From Thermofilaceae archaeon (GTDB lineage Archaea > Thermoproteota > Thermoprotei > Thermofilales > Thermofilaceae), in NCBI GenBank assembly GCA_025057995.1, contig JANXEW010000004.1, positions 88,801 through 152,052 of the forward strand: a stretch of DNA of 63,252 bases, written 5' to 3'. The position numbers were made by a program, and so were the translations under genes. Positions 18,126 through 26,786 of the stretch are shown here, in pieces. Under the pieces are notes generated by a model. The model did not search any database. It was not told the DNA's origin and saw only the letters and a program-made list of their open reading frames with translations. Within the stretch, counting starts at the first letter, position 1. The number at the start of each line of letters is the position of its first letter.

Positions 18126-18452
18126 CTAAGATACTTTCGTGCCTGGAGGGACCTCTTCCTCTGGCACTATGAGTACCGGTTTATCAGCTGTGACCGCTGC
18201 TAGGAGCATACCTTCACTTTTTAAGCCCATAACGACTTTTGGCTCGAGGTTAGCCACGACGATAACTTGTTTATTTAGCAATTGTTCGGGTGTGTAATGT
18301 TCAGCCAACCCGGCGACGAGGGTTCTGATTTCGCCACCTAAATCAACCTTGAGGAGGAGAAGCTTACGGGCTCTCTGAACTCTCTCGGCTGAAATTACTC
18401 TCCCAACCTTTAAGTCCAGCTTCTGAAAATCCTCGAACTTTATAACGCTCAT
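18126..18452 (-). CDS. tRNA-binding OB-fold protein, MetRS beta-subunit type
   Basis: 108-aa EMAPII/Arc1p-like tRNA-binding domain, as found at the C-terminus of methionyl-tRNA synthetase and as a separate archaeal subunit. It opens IKFEDFQKLDLKVGRV and contains LVAGLAEHY, VVANLEPKVVMGLKSEGMLLAA and PPGTKVS, all standard for the family. It lies 35 bp downstream of mtaB on the same strand and may share its transcript, although the link looks accidental. Confidence 0.88.
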   Translation of the reverse strand: MSVIKFEDFQKLDLKVGRVISAERVQRARKLLLLKVDLGGEIRTLVAGLAEHYTPEQLLNKQVIVVANLEPKVVMGLKSEGMLLAAVTADKPVLIVPEEEVPPGTKVS

Positions 18453-18487
18453 GGCTGGGGTTGGGAAAACAGCTCTAATAAAGTTAA

Positions 18488-19849
18488 TTAAAGGTAATCT
18501 GAAATCTTAAATCCAGCCCTTTCCTCGTAAAACTTTGAGAACTCGAGAAGATCGTCAGAACTATCAGGCAGAGATTCAAGCTCACGAGATAACCTTCTTA
18601 GATAAGCTACCTCTCTTCCATCTAATACTAAACGACCCTTTGAGAACTCTCGCTCAATTATCTCAAGAGCTTTTCTACCAGCTTCTAGGGCACGCATGTA
18701 ATCGTCTCGTTCGAGGATAAGCGAACCAGCTATCTCCCAAGCTGATCGTGGGGTCAATACAAGCGATTGAGGATCGGTGTAAGCGTTTGATTCCACCATT
18801 AAGTCTCTCAGCTCAGTTTCCTTAACCGCGCGGATAGCCGCATTCATGAGCTCACAGTCATAGTGAAGAATTTCTAAGAAGACCTGTGGCCCTGTTCCAC
18901 CGAACAGTTTCACGTTTTCAATCTGTTCGTTGGACCACAAATCACAGACCGCCGAAGCAACATTACCCACTAGGCTTGAGTGAGCTGAAGCACTGCTCTT
19001 GCCTTCCATCGATATCGGGTAACCCGTAACAGCCTTCAGTATAACGTTCTCATAAGCGCAGTCCTTGCCTGGCCCCCTCGCGCCCGCTTCAAAAGCTTTA
19101 AGTGTACGTAAAGCGCTCATAGCTCTCACAAAGGCTGCCAACACGTGTGGAAGCATCTTATGTTTAAACCCTCCAGCCAGTTTCATCGCCGTGTTTGCAA
19201 AACCGCAAGCTGAGTCGCCTCCCGGTAGCCTACCATGTTTAACAGTGATCGAGGAAACCTCTCCCCAAAGCCTTGCCACGTCTGCCGGCGCTAAAACTGC
19301 TAGAGCTAATAAGATACCTTTCAAATCCCCTCTAACTATAGAGTAGTCGAAAACCTCTTTACCTCCAATAGACTCTATTGAAAGAACATCTGCGCCAGCC
19401 GAAGCCACTTCCTCAAATGCGTCTAGCATCTTGGAGTAAGCGTCTTCTCTACTTATATCTCTCGTCCACCGCACATCAGCGACCGTAACGCGAAGAGCCA
19501 ATCTAATGCCGTGTTCAGAATGATATCGTTCAACGATGTCACGCTGTGTTTCTACTATCTCCCTACCCAACTTGGGGTTGAGCGTAGCTATGTGACTTAA
19601 CTCCGTTTCTAACTGTAGAGCTCTAATTCCGAGATCTATAGCTCGATCTAAAGCATCCCTGGTGATAGAGGCAAACTCTTCTACCAGCCTCCCCATTTCG
19701 TCGGCACTTCTGTTGGGCCAGTACTTGAGCTCTGGTACAACGTGACCAGCACCCACTTCCAAACCGAGACCGTAACGTAAGGGGTGGGCGGATCTACCAA
19801 ATACCATTTCCCTCCAGTCTCTATATGCTAAACTACTGAAGTTGATCAC
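18488..19849 (-). CDS. mtaB: Methanol:corrinoid methyltransferase homologue (MtaB family)
   Basis: 453-aa zinc TIM-barrel protein of the MtaB family, which moves a methyl group from methanol to a corrinoid protein. It opens with the family pattern EMVFGRS..LGLEVGAGHVVPEL. The three zinc ligands of M. barkeri MtaB (Glu164, Cys220, Cys269) correspond to Glu159 (IESIGGKE), Cys215 (GDSACGFANTAM) and Cys264 (GKDCAYENV), with identical spacing of 56 and 49 residues. The active site therefore looks complete. No corrinoid protein (MtaC) or MtaA is adjacent, so the partner must be elsewhere. Start is GTG 19849, with a TTTTAAAC box about 25-30 nt upstream. Confidence 0.85.
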   Translation of the reverse strand: MINFSSLAYRDWREMVFGRSAHPLRYGLGLEVGAGHVVPELKYWPNRSADEMGRLVEEFASITRDALDRAIDLGIRALQLETELSHIATLNPKLGREIVETQRDIVERYHSEHGIRLALRVTVADVRWTRDISREDAYSKMLDAFEEVASAGADVLSIESIGGKEVFDYSIVRGDLKGILLALAVLAPADVARLWGEVSSITVKHGRLPGGDSACGFANTAMKLAGGFKHKMLPHVLAAFVRAMSALRTLKAFEAGARGPGKDCAYENVILKAVTGYPISMEGKSSASAHSSLVGNVASAVCDLWSNEQIENVKLFGGTGPQVFLEILHYDCELMNAAIRAVKETELRDLMVESNAYTDPQSLVLTPRSAWEIAGSLILERDDYMRALEAGRKALEIIEREFSKGRLVLDGREVAYLRRLSRELESLPDSSDDLLEFSKFYEERAGFKISDYL

Positions 19850-19912
19850 GTTACGCTCACCCGGTTCCCTGTTTAAAATTTCCTATCCCTTAGTGAGTAT
19901 AGTTGATTTCTC

Positions 19913-21289
19913 TTAAATCACGTAGCGTGCGAGCTTAATAATCGCTAAAGAGAAAAAGATAGATAAAGGTAAAGCGATAACCAACAATGAAGCATCCCAC
20001 GGCCTTATTGCGAAAAGGGATAACGCCGCTGAGATAACATTGTAAACGTAGCTTGTGAATAGAGTTGTAAGGAAGCCTTTAAGCATGAAAAGTATAGATA
20101 CCACTAAAGAGAAAGCGAGCGTTTGGAGAACCTTTGCGAAAGGTGGATATAGGGGATAACCTATATAGGATAAAGAGAAAATTACAGAGGAGAGTACAAT
20201 TGCATGCCACGCTTTTCCCGTAAGTTCGTTGAGAAGGGGAAGAAGTAGTAGCCTGAACACCGTTTCAGAGCTTATAGCTGTGAGAGCAGTGGATAGAATA
20301 ATTGTCAAAGCCGGATGCTGTGTACTTAAAGCTTCTTCAATCGATGGCAGAGCCAATGGCATAATAGTTTCAGCTTGGGCTGCGAAAAACAACGTCGTTA
20401 GCATTACGCTTGCGAGAAACGCTCCCGCTGATAAACCATCGAACCAGCTGTCTAGTACTTCGTTCGACTCAGGCAGTCTAAATGGAGTATTCCTGGACTT
20501 CAAAGCTACACCGGCAACGGCTACAACACATACAAGAAGGGAAGAAATAATATCGCCATGAACAAATTGAATTATGGAACGGGATGTTGGAGGAATTTGA
20601 CGCTTACCTATCCAATAGTGAAGATTTAAAATAGTTCGAGAAGAGTTAGCTAAGAAAAGAAGAAGGAAAACTGAAAGCACGACTCGCCGTTTACGTAAAC
20701 CCGGTGTATCCAACGTAAGAACCAGAATAAAAGCGACTATAAGGAAGGCAGCCAAGCTTGCGTTTATCATAACTGAAATATCCTCCCAGCTTAAAGCCTC
20801 AGCCTCCGCTTTAAGGCAGAAAGCTGGCGTCTGCTGCCATTCATACACCTTTAACCCTCCAGCGTGAAAGTCGAATACGTATACGCCGCCACTTGTTGTG
20901 CTCAACAGTTCAGCAGCTACTTTTAAAGCAACTGAGGGATCTACAAAAGAAAAATTTACGTATATTGAACTGAAACCCATGCTCGCATCCATACGAAGCT
21001 CATAAGCTAAGATTTGACCCTTGTACAATCTCGTCACCCATTCCTTCCCTCTATACTCGTTAAGCGACCGTGCCTTCTCAACAACTGAGGTGCACAAACA
21101 AGTAGCTTTGATCTCAAAGTAAGTGACCCTTGAGTAGCCCGAGATCAAGCCCAGCTTTGCCTCTAGGCTTCTAGAGAACTCTACTGTTTTCGCCTTATCA
21201 AATACCTCGTAGAAAAGTGGTTCAGGATTCAGTAGCAGCAGTAACACCGAGGTAGACGCTAAAATCGCCGACACTTGTAACAATTTCAT
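19913..21289 (-). CDS. Membrane protein, degenerate CPBP-like C-terminal domain
   Basis: 458 aa. One N-terminal TM, then about 150 residues of predicted extracytoplasmic sequence, then eight or so TMs. The C-terminal part resembles the CPBP (CAAX protease/bacteriocin-processing, Abi) family: SETVFRLLLLPLLNEL corresponds to motif 1 (EExxxR), with Ser in place of the first Glu, and SVIFSLSYIGY corresponds to motif 2 (FxxxH), with Ser/Tyr where His is expected. Two metal ligands seem lost, so it may not be a protease. ATG 21289 is preferred to TTG 21316, as a TTTTTATTTT box lies around 21321-21330. Confidence 0.6.
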   Translation of the reverse strand: MKLLQVSAILASTSVLLLLLNPEPLFYEVFDKAKTVEFSRSLEAKLGLISGYSRVTYFEIKATCLCTSVVEKARSLNEYRGKEWVTRLYKGQILAYELRMDASMGFSSIYVNFSFVDPSVALKVAAELLSTTSGGVYVFDFHAGGLKVYEWQQTPAFCLKAEAEALSWEDISVMINASLAAFLIVAFILVLTLDTPGLRKRRVVLSVFLLLFLANSSRTILNLHYWIGKRQIPPTSRSIIQFVHGDIISSLLVCVVAVAGVALKSRNTPFRLPESNEVLDSWFDGLSAGAFLASVMLTTLFFAAQAETIMPLALPSIEEALSTQHPALTIILSTALTAISSETVFRLLLLPLLNELTGKAWHAIVLSSVIFSLSYIGYPLYPPFAKVLQTLAFSLVVSILFMLKGFLTTLFTSYVYNVISAALSLFAIRPWDASLLVIALPLSIFFSLAIIKLARYVI

Positions 21290-21345
21290 TTGTTCTGGAC
21301 ATGATGATGCAAGCAAAATAAAAAGATTCCGGAATGTAGAGAAGG

Positions 21346-21355
21346 CTTATTTATT
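21346..21355 (+). promoter_or_regulatory. TATA-like element of endA
   Basis: CTTATTTATT is centred about 28 nt before the ATG at 21378, which supports that start and a leaderless transcript for the endA-PUA gene pair. Confidence 0.5.
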
Positions 21356-21377
21356 CATCATATAGGTTATCGGACAC

Positions 21378-21890
21378 ATGATGGCTAGCAACGAGAGGCT
21401 CGAAGGAACAATGAAGGGGTCGTATGTTGAAGTTACTCCCAATAAGGAACTCTTGGAAAGGGGTTACGGCTCTCAGCGTGGTGATGTTCTAGAGCTAAGC
21501 TTGATTGAAGCTACTTACCTTTTATACAAGGGCGAGCTTCAGGTGAAGGACGAAGAAGGGAGAATCTTAGGCTTCGAAGAGCTAACGAGACTGGCTGCAG
21601 CCTTGGATCCCGTTTTCTGGATCAAGCTACTAGTCTACTCGGACTTAAGAAGCAGGGGGTTGAGAGTTAAGCCGATAGAAGGAAGTCCAGTCATGATTGC
21701 TGAAAGAAAAGTGAAGGAGGGGGAGAGAAAGTACATGGTCCTTTGTGTAGAAGAAGGGGTTAGGGTTGGCTTCAGGGATCTAGAGATGTACATTAGAAGG
21801 GCTCTCGAATCTAAGAGGGACCTTGTTCTAGCTATAATCGACAAGGAAGGTAACGTGTCATACTATAGAGTGGAGAAAAGTATGGGGTGA
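21378..21890 (+). CDS. endA: tRNA-splicing endonuclease, structural subunit
   Basis: 170 aa, both domains of the EndA family: an N-terminal alpha/beta domain (LSLIEATYLLYKGEL) and the nuclease-fold C-terminal domain (VYSDLRSRGLRVKP ... ESKRDLVLAIIDKEGNVSYYRV). The catalytic Tyr-His-Lys triad is not intact: the RLYERG position reads MIAERK and the EHxxYLV position reads GERKYMV. It is therefore the structural (beta) partner of the crenarchaeal heterotetrameric enzyme; the catalytic subunit must be encoded outside the window. The heterotetramer cuts non-canonical bulge-helix-bulge motifs, as needed for the 32/33 intron of the tRNA at 45516. A PUA gene follows after 7 bp. Confidence 0.85.
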   Translation: MMASNERLEGTMKGSYVEVTPNKELLERGYGSQRGDVLELSLIEATYLLYKGELQVKDEEGRILGFEELTRLAAALDPVFWIKLLVYSDLRSRGLRVKPIEGSPVMIAERKVKEGERKYMVLCVEEGVRVGFRDLEMYIRRALESKRDLVLAIIDKEGNVSYYRVEKSMG

Positions 21891-21897
21891 TAAAAAT

Positions 21898-22395
21898 TTG
21901 TTTAGCTCCAGATATTCACTAAGTAAAAGCGATCGAAAGAAGCTCGTCGACCAGTTACAAGTTTCTCTCGCTTCGGCAGTCGACTTAATCGATAGAGCTG
22001 CAAATATAGAAGTGGCTCGCGTAAGAGATATCGGTATTGAGTTGATAATCGTAAACGGTATCCCTGCTCTAGTACGAGACGGTAACGCCATATACCCTAC
22101 GCTTTTGGCTACCTACAGGCTCGGTTTAACTCTTGCAACAGTTATCGTTGACATGGGGGCCGTTCCCCATATACTCAACGGCGCCGACGTCATGGTGCCC
22201 GGCATTGTAGAGTTTGGAGAATTTAAACCAGGAGACATAGTCTACGTAGCCGATATCAATAAGCGGAGAGTTTTTGCGGTTGGAAAAGCTATTATAAGCA
22301 GTGAGGAGCTTAGAAGAGCAAAGAAGGGGAAGGCTATTTGCACTCTCCACTATGCTGGCGACAAGATCTGGAAACTGGTCACCAACCTACTGTAA
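21898..22395 (+). CDS. PUA-domain RNA-binding protein (MCT-1/Tma20-like)
   Basis: 165 aa. N-terminal pre-PUA domain (SRYSLSKSDRKKLVDQL; LIIVNGIPALVRDGNAIYPTLLA) and C-terminal PUA domain (ILNGADVMVPGIVEFGEFKPGDIVYVAD... FAVGKAIISSEEL). This is the archaeal COG2016 family related to MCT-1, which acts at the small ribosomal subunit in eukaryotes. The start is TTG 21898; GGGGTGA overlapping the endA stop serves as ribosome binding site, so translation of the pair is probably coupled. Confidence 0.85.
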   Translation: MFSSRYSLSKSDRKKLVDQLQVSLASAVDLIDRAANIEVARVRDIGIELIIVNGIPALVRDGNAIYPTLLATYRLGLTLATVIVDMGAVPHILNGADVMVPGIVEFGEFKPGDIVYVADINKRRVFAVGKAIISSEELRRAKKGKAICTLHYAGDKIWKLVTNLL

Positions 22396-22397
22396 CG

Positions 22398-22886
22398 CTA
22401 GATCATCATGCTAAGATAAAGCCTGCTCCTGTTATCTAGTTTCTCCGGCTCATCTACGATATAAGCTCTACTATAAATGTCCCGCACGAGGAGTCTACCG
22501 TCTCTGAGCACGCGTACGCATCTGCCCCACGTGAAGAATGTTAATTCACCTTTATCCGTGATAACCTTCCACTCGTACTTACCTTCTACGCTTCGTATGT
22601 TTAACACTCTACGTATTTTCGGCATGAAATAGACAACCTTTAGAACTTTCTCGAGGAGCTCTCGCGACCGGGTATCTAAATTTCTATAATCTCGAAGGAT
22701 ACCCAATTCTTCCTTATCTTTGTATAGGATCACTATCTCCGGATAGGAAAAGGGGAAGGGTCGTCTCGGTCTTACACCGCGGATCAACTCACCGTCGATC
22801 TCCACGTCGATTTCATCGAGCCTTGCCTCGGAAACCCTGACTCTCGAAGGTTCAAGGATCTTTAGCTCACTGAACTTGTGTAACAT
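22398..22886 (-). CDS. DUF1854 partner of ABC exporter
   Basis: 162-aa DUF1854 protein from ATG 22886 (an ATG at 22895 adds three residues). Core marks: RRPFPFSYPEIVILYKDKEE, a middle helix with LDTRSRELLEKVL, then strands ending SRAYIVDEPEKLD. DUF1854 is found beside ABC exporters, including those named after cyanophycin metabolism in bacteria; its function is unknown. It overlaps the 3' end of the ABC gene by about 20 bp. The same domain is fused to the C-terminus of the second ABC exporter of this window (56979-59210), with matching PFPxSYP and YIVD motifs. Confidence 0.75.
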   Translation of the reverse strand: MLHKFSELKILEPSRVRVSEARLDEIDVEIDGELIRGVRPRRPFPFSYPEIVILYKDKEELGILRDYRNLDTRSRELLEKVLKVVYFMPKIRRVLNIRSVEGKYEWKVITDKGELTFFTWGRCVRVLRDGRLLVRDIYSRAYIVDEPEKLDNRSRLYLSMMI

Positions 22887-25092
22887 ACTCCTCACGGCTC
22901 ACTTGTTCATTAGCCTCTATTGTAGTCATACGAGTCAAGCCTCTTAGTTGGGCTTCCCAAAGCTTCTTATAGAGACCATCCCTTTGTAAAAGATCTTCAT
23001 GAGTTCCTTCTTCAACTACTTTACCGTTTTCCATCACGACTATCCTGTCGGTGAAACGAAGAGTTGAGAGTCTATGAGCTATTATAATTGTCGTCCTCCC
23101 CTTTGTCATTTTTTCTAATTCCTCGGTTACCTCGTCTTCCGTCAATGCATCTAGAGCCGCGGTTGGCTCGTCCAGTATAAGTACCTTTGGGTTTTTGAGC
23201 AAGGCCGCTGCCAGCGCTACTCTAGCGCGTTCTCCGCCGGAGAGCCTTGAGCCCTGCATGCCTACTTCACTATCATAAGCTTCGGGTAACTTCATCACGA
23301 AGTCGTGAGCTTTAGCAGCTTTTGCTGCCGCGATTATTTCCTCGGGCGCAACATCTCCTTTCCCCAAGGCTATGTTATCAGCTATTGTAGCGTCCAAGAG
23401 GACAGGGTTTTGAAGCACTATTGCTACTTGATCTTTGAGAGAGTTTAACTTGATTCTTTTCGCATCTGTATCATCATATTTTATCGACCCAACTTGCGGA
23501 TCGTAGAGGTGTAAAAACAGTTTAGCCAGCGTCGTCTTGCCTGATCCGCTCGGTCCCACAAGCCCTATTCTTTCACCTCTTCTAATTCTTAGAGTAACGC
23601 CCTTGAGAGCATAGTGGATTCCGTCGTAAGTGAACCACACGTTCTCACATTCAATACCACCGTCTAGTTCCACGTCAATTGCATCGGGTGCCTCCTGAAC
23701 GTCAGGCTCCAGGTCGAGTATTTCAAATATCCTTCCCGCAGCCACAGCCAGCAGCTGTAAATTACGAACGTTCTCTATAAGTCCAAAAACAGGAGAGTAG
23801 AACTGCCACATGTAGCTTGTAAAAGCCATTAACGAACCTAAGCTCATGGAACCTTTCAACACGTCATGTCCACCGAACCACCAAATAAGCAAGCTGCTAG
23901 CCGTGAACGCAAGCCCCACAGCTGGCCAAATCTGCTGTTCAAACTTAAACACGTCCATTTGAGCTCGTTCATAGTCCGTCTGATAACCCTCGAACTTCTT
24001 TGTAAAGTCCTCCTCCTTGCCGAAACTCTTCACTAGTATTGCAGCGTTTATGGTGTCTGAAATCACTGAGACGATCCTAGACCATTTACGCCAAAGCCTA
24101 TGGTAATACCTACTTGCTGCTTTCCTGTAAATAAGGTTGCCAGCTACGCTAACGGGTATAGGCATCAAAGCGATAAGTGTGAGCCATAAATTCAAAGTGG
24201 CTAAAGTAACCCCAACGAAAGCTACCATTGAGGCGTTGATGAATAACGGTATGAAAGCTGAAGTTAGGAACCATTGAACCCTGTTAACGTCGTCTACGAC
24301 ACGCGACCAAAGTCCACCGCTACCGAACCTATCGTAGTGAGTGAGCGATAGTTCGTGAAGTTTTCTGTAAACCCTACTTCTAAGCGTGTTTACTATAGCT
24401 ACGTTAAGCTTTGTACCGAAAAATGCGTTAAGAGTGTTGAGCAAAGTGTTTACCAAGTTTATTGCGAGCAAACCCACGATCACATAGATGAGCAAATCGG
24501 CTCTACCAGCGGTTAACACGTCATCAACAAGTATCTTCATAAGGTAAGGTTGAACTAAGCCAACAAGTCTAATAGCTACAGCAACCACTACTGAAGCTAC
24601 AAGCAGTGGTGCTATCGGCTTCAGTAGACCAAGCAACCGTAAGATAGCCGCTCTTACGCTTCTCTGCTTCTGCCCTTCCTTCATCTTACTGAGAAGCTGG
24701 TTTTTCAACAATTCATAGGGGATTTTACCTACTACCATATTGTTTATAATAGTTACAAATTTATCGAAAGCCTCTAACCTACCCCTCGTGAAAACTGCTA
24801 AACTATTCGAACCCTCCTCTGTGTCCACTGTCAAAACGCATGTATTTATGTAACCCCTTATAGACGCTGCCACAACCTTAGACAAAGGTAGCGAGTTCGA
24901 GAGCTTTTCGTTAACTACCATAATCCTTCTGTTTGTTAATACAACCTGCTCCTCTCCGTAGTCTCCGCCAACCAAGTCTGTTTTAACTACAGCCACGACC
25001 TCCTCGCCATTTTGGAGAAGATCTTTAACAAAGAGGGGGATCTCATCTGGCGAGGGGTACACGAGTATAGAGTTGTCCTCAGCGTGAGACAT
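22867..25092 (-). CDS. ABC exporter with N-terminal PH-like domain
   Basis: 741-aa half-size exporter. Residues about 20-125 form a small beta-rich domain (QVVLTNRRIMVVNEKL is typical of bacterial PH-like domains). Residues 155-450 are a six-TM type 1 exporter domain. The nucleotide-binding domain has Walker A GPSGSGKT (513-520), LSGGER signature, Walker B VLILDEP and AHR H-loop. It should work as a homodimer in the membrane. The PH-like/ABC/DUF1854 arrangement matches a bacterial group, so transfer between domains of life is possible. Substrate unknown. Confidence 0.85.
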   Translation of the reverse strand: MSHAEDNSILVYPSPDEIPLFVKDLLQNGEEVVAVVKTDLVGGDYGEEQVVLTNRRIMVVNEKLSNSLPLSKVVAASIRGYINTCVLTVDTEEGSNSLAVFTRGRLEAFDKFVTIINNMVVGKIPYELLKNQLLSKMKEGQKQRSVRAAILRLLGLLKPIAPLLVASVVVAVAIRLVGLVQPYLMKILVDDVLTAGRADLLIYVIVGLLAINLVNTLLNTLNAFFGTKLNVAIVNTLRSRVYRKLHELSLTHYDRFGSGGLWSRVVDDVNRVQWFLTSAFIPLFINASMVAFVGVTLATLNLWLTLIALMPIPVSVAGNLIYRKAASRYYHRLWRKWSRIVSVISDTINAAILVKSFGKEEDFTKKFEGYQTDYERAQMDVFKFEQQIWPAVGLAFTASSLLIWWFGGHDVLKGSMSLGSLMAFTSYMWQFYSPVFGLIENVRNLQLLAVAAGRIFEILDLEPDVQEAPDAIDVELDGGIECENVWFTYDGIHYALKGVTLRIRRGERIGLVGPSGSGKTTLAKLFLHLYDPQVGSIKYDDTDAKRIKLNSLKDQVAIVLQNPVLLDATIADNIALGKGDVAPEEIIAAAKAAKAHDFVMKLPEAYDSEVGMQGSRLSGGERARVALAAALLKNPKVLILDEPTAALDALTEDEVTEELEKMTKGRTTIIIAHRLSTLRFTDRIVVMENGKVVEEGTHEDLLQRDGLYKKLWEAQLRGLTRMTTIEANEQVSREEYVTQVQ

Positions 25093-25263
25093 ACCAGCGG
25101 GGCAACATACTTTTTAATTTAAGGTTTTCCAATATGCTTTGGAGCTAGACCATCCCAACGTTTGCTTAACTTTAAAAACGTGTACTACAAATTAACATGA
25201 CCGATGAAGAACCATTGCAGCGCTTAAGTATGCTGAGAAGGTTTCCGATCGGAGGTCATCTAG

Positions 25264-26223
25264 CTAGGCTTTCTCTAAACCTTTTTCTGTTATGACGAAT
25301 CGTGCGGCTGCACCGCGAGGTATTGTAGGAGAATCGAAGACCTCAACAACCCAGACATCACCAGCGCGGCGCATCACAAGTCGATGTGTCGAAGCATGAG
25401 CGATGATATTACCGCCCGCAGGTATCTTCATCGCAACTCCCCACGGTACAGGCTGGGAAAGCACTTGATTCGTTATGGCTACGACGGCGTTGTAGTGCCG
25501 TGCATAGCGTTTAAGCCAATCAAGTAGGTAGTTTATACGCTGCTGCCTCGCAGCAAGCATCTCGCGTCCTTTAAACTCTGCTCTATAAAGCGCTATTATA
25601 CTATCGACTACAATGAGTCTCGCGTTATCCCGGAGGAGGGACGGGAGGTCTTCGATTACAGTCTCCTCGAGCTCATCTACATTCATCGGCCTGACAACGT
25701 ATATGTTCTCTAGGGGTTTAGCGACCTCGACTCTTCCTGCTACCGCCTCAACCCTTTGAGGACTAAAAGTCCCTTCCGTGTCGATGTACACAGCCTTGCC
25801 TGCTAAACCACCAAGCGCGGGAGGCAGCTGAACAGTTACGGCTAGCTGATGGCAAAGCTGGGTCTTGCCAGTACCAAACTCGCCAGCGAACTCATAGATG
25901 TCCCAAATAAACATACCACCTCCCAGCAACTCATCTATGGTCTCTACGCCAGAGGTGAGAGCGTCACGCGACTCGAGAATCCTTGCGTACTCTGACCCCT
26001 TGTAAGCCCGCCTGATACCCAGTTTAGCTTTTACAAGCTTGCGTGCAGCTCTCACAAGAGCAACAGCTTTGTCTAGTTCTATTTCAGCCCTCTCGGCGAG
26101 CTCCTCAGGGTTGAAGAGCGCTAGGTCTTCTACGTACTCAACAACCTCAGATACCTTCTCGAGAGTGAGTTTACCAACTCCGCTGACCTTCATTTCTTTG
26201 ACAGGCGTATGTTCCCCCCTCAT
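25264..26223 (-). CDS. radA: RadA recombinase
   Basis: 319-aa RecA-family recombinase that forms filaments on ssDNA for homologous recombination. The N-terminal domain has a helix-hairpin-helix (VSGVGKLTLEKVSEVVEYV). Walker A is GEFGTGKT (114-121), Walker B LIVVDSIIAL; loop L1 GREMLAARQQR and the AGGNIIAHAS region of L2 are conserved. The linker polymerisation motif, FxTA in most RadA proteins, is diverged here (YKGSEY, 74-79). It overlaps the gene upstream by 4 bp (ATGA), ending a three-gene operon 25264-27148. Confidence 0.88.
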   Translation of the reverse strand: MRGEHTPVKEMKVSGVGKLTLEKVSEVVEYVEDLALFNPEELAERAEIELDKAVALVRAARKLVKAKLGIRRAYKGSEYARILESRDALTSGVETIDELLGGGMFIWDIYEFAGEFGTGKTQLCHQLAVTVQLPPALGGLAGKAVYIDTEGTFSPQRVEAVAGRVEVAKPLENIYVVRPMNVDELEETVIEDLPSLLRDNARLIVVDSIIALYRAEFKGREMLAARQQRINYLLDWLKRYARHYNAVVAITNQVLSQPVPWGVAMKIPAGGNIIAHASTHRLVMRRAGDVWVVEVFDSPTIPRGAAARFVITEKGLEKA

Positions 26224-26786
26224 CGAAACACCTTTACTTCACCGTCTACGAATAATACCGCTTCGCCCCTACTACCCCTCGCTTTGATTAAAGTGTGTAA
26301 CCAACCCCACAAATTTACGAGCTCCGCCGAGCCAGAGACGACGAAGGGGATCTTGTAGACGCTAGAGATACGCTCCATCACATCTAATGCATATTTAGCT
26401 CCTTCAATTACGTTACATGAAAAGCGGTTTTCTAGCTCTTCCACATACACAGGTGCTCTCATCGAGTCCAGCCGCTGAGGTAATATTACCAGTAGATTCC
26501 AGAGGAAGTCTGCATCCCTATCTCCACTTAGGTAGATGGGGGGAGGAGTTATGGTAAACTCTAAACCTGAAACGAGCGTTACTCCGGGAGATAACGCGAG
26601 CCTACCATAACCGTACCGGATTTCGGCGTGAATAGGCTTTAGAACCACCTTATGTTTGAAAGCTTTTGCGAGCAGGCGTTCAGCCTCATGGTTTCCAACC
26701 CACTGCTCTAGCTCTTCACGTCTCAGGCATTTAAGGTGAGGTAAGGATAACCGCAGCTTGCCAACCTCTACGTATTCTTGCCTCAA
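26220..26786 (-). CDS. Unknown protein coupled to radA
   Basis: 188 aa, not recognised. Mixed alpha/beta composition without membrane segments, cysteine clusters or P-loop; the end reads GEAVLFVDGEVKVFR. Four-base overlaps at both ends, with the wHTH gene upstream and radA downstream, imply strict co-translation, so a role in recombination or its control is a fair inference. No family name can be given from sequence alone. Confidence 0.6.
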   Translation of the reverse strand: MRQEYVEVGKLRLSLPHLKCLRREELEQWVGNHEAERLLAKAFKHKVVLKPIHAEIRYGYGRLALSPGVTLVSGLEFTITPPPIYLSGDRDADFLWNLLVILPQRLDSMRAPVYVEELENRFSCNVIEGAKYALDVMERISSVYKIPFVVSGSAELVNLWGWLHTLIKARGSRGEAVLFVDGEVKVFR

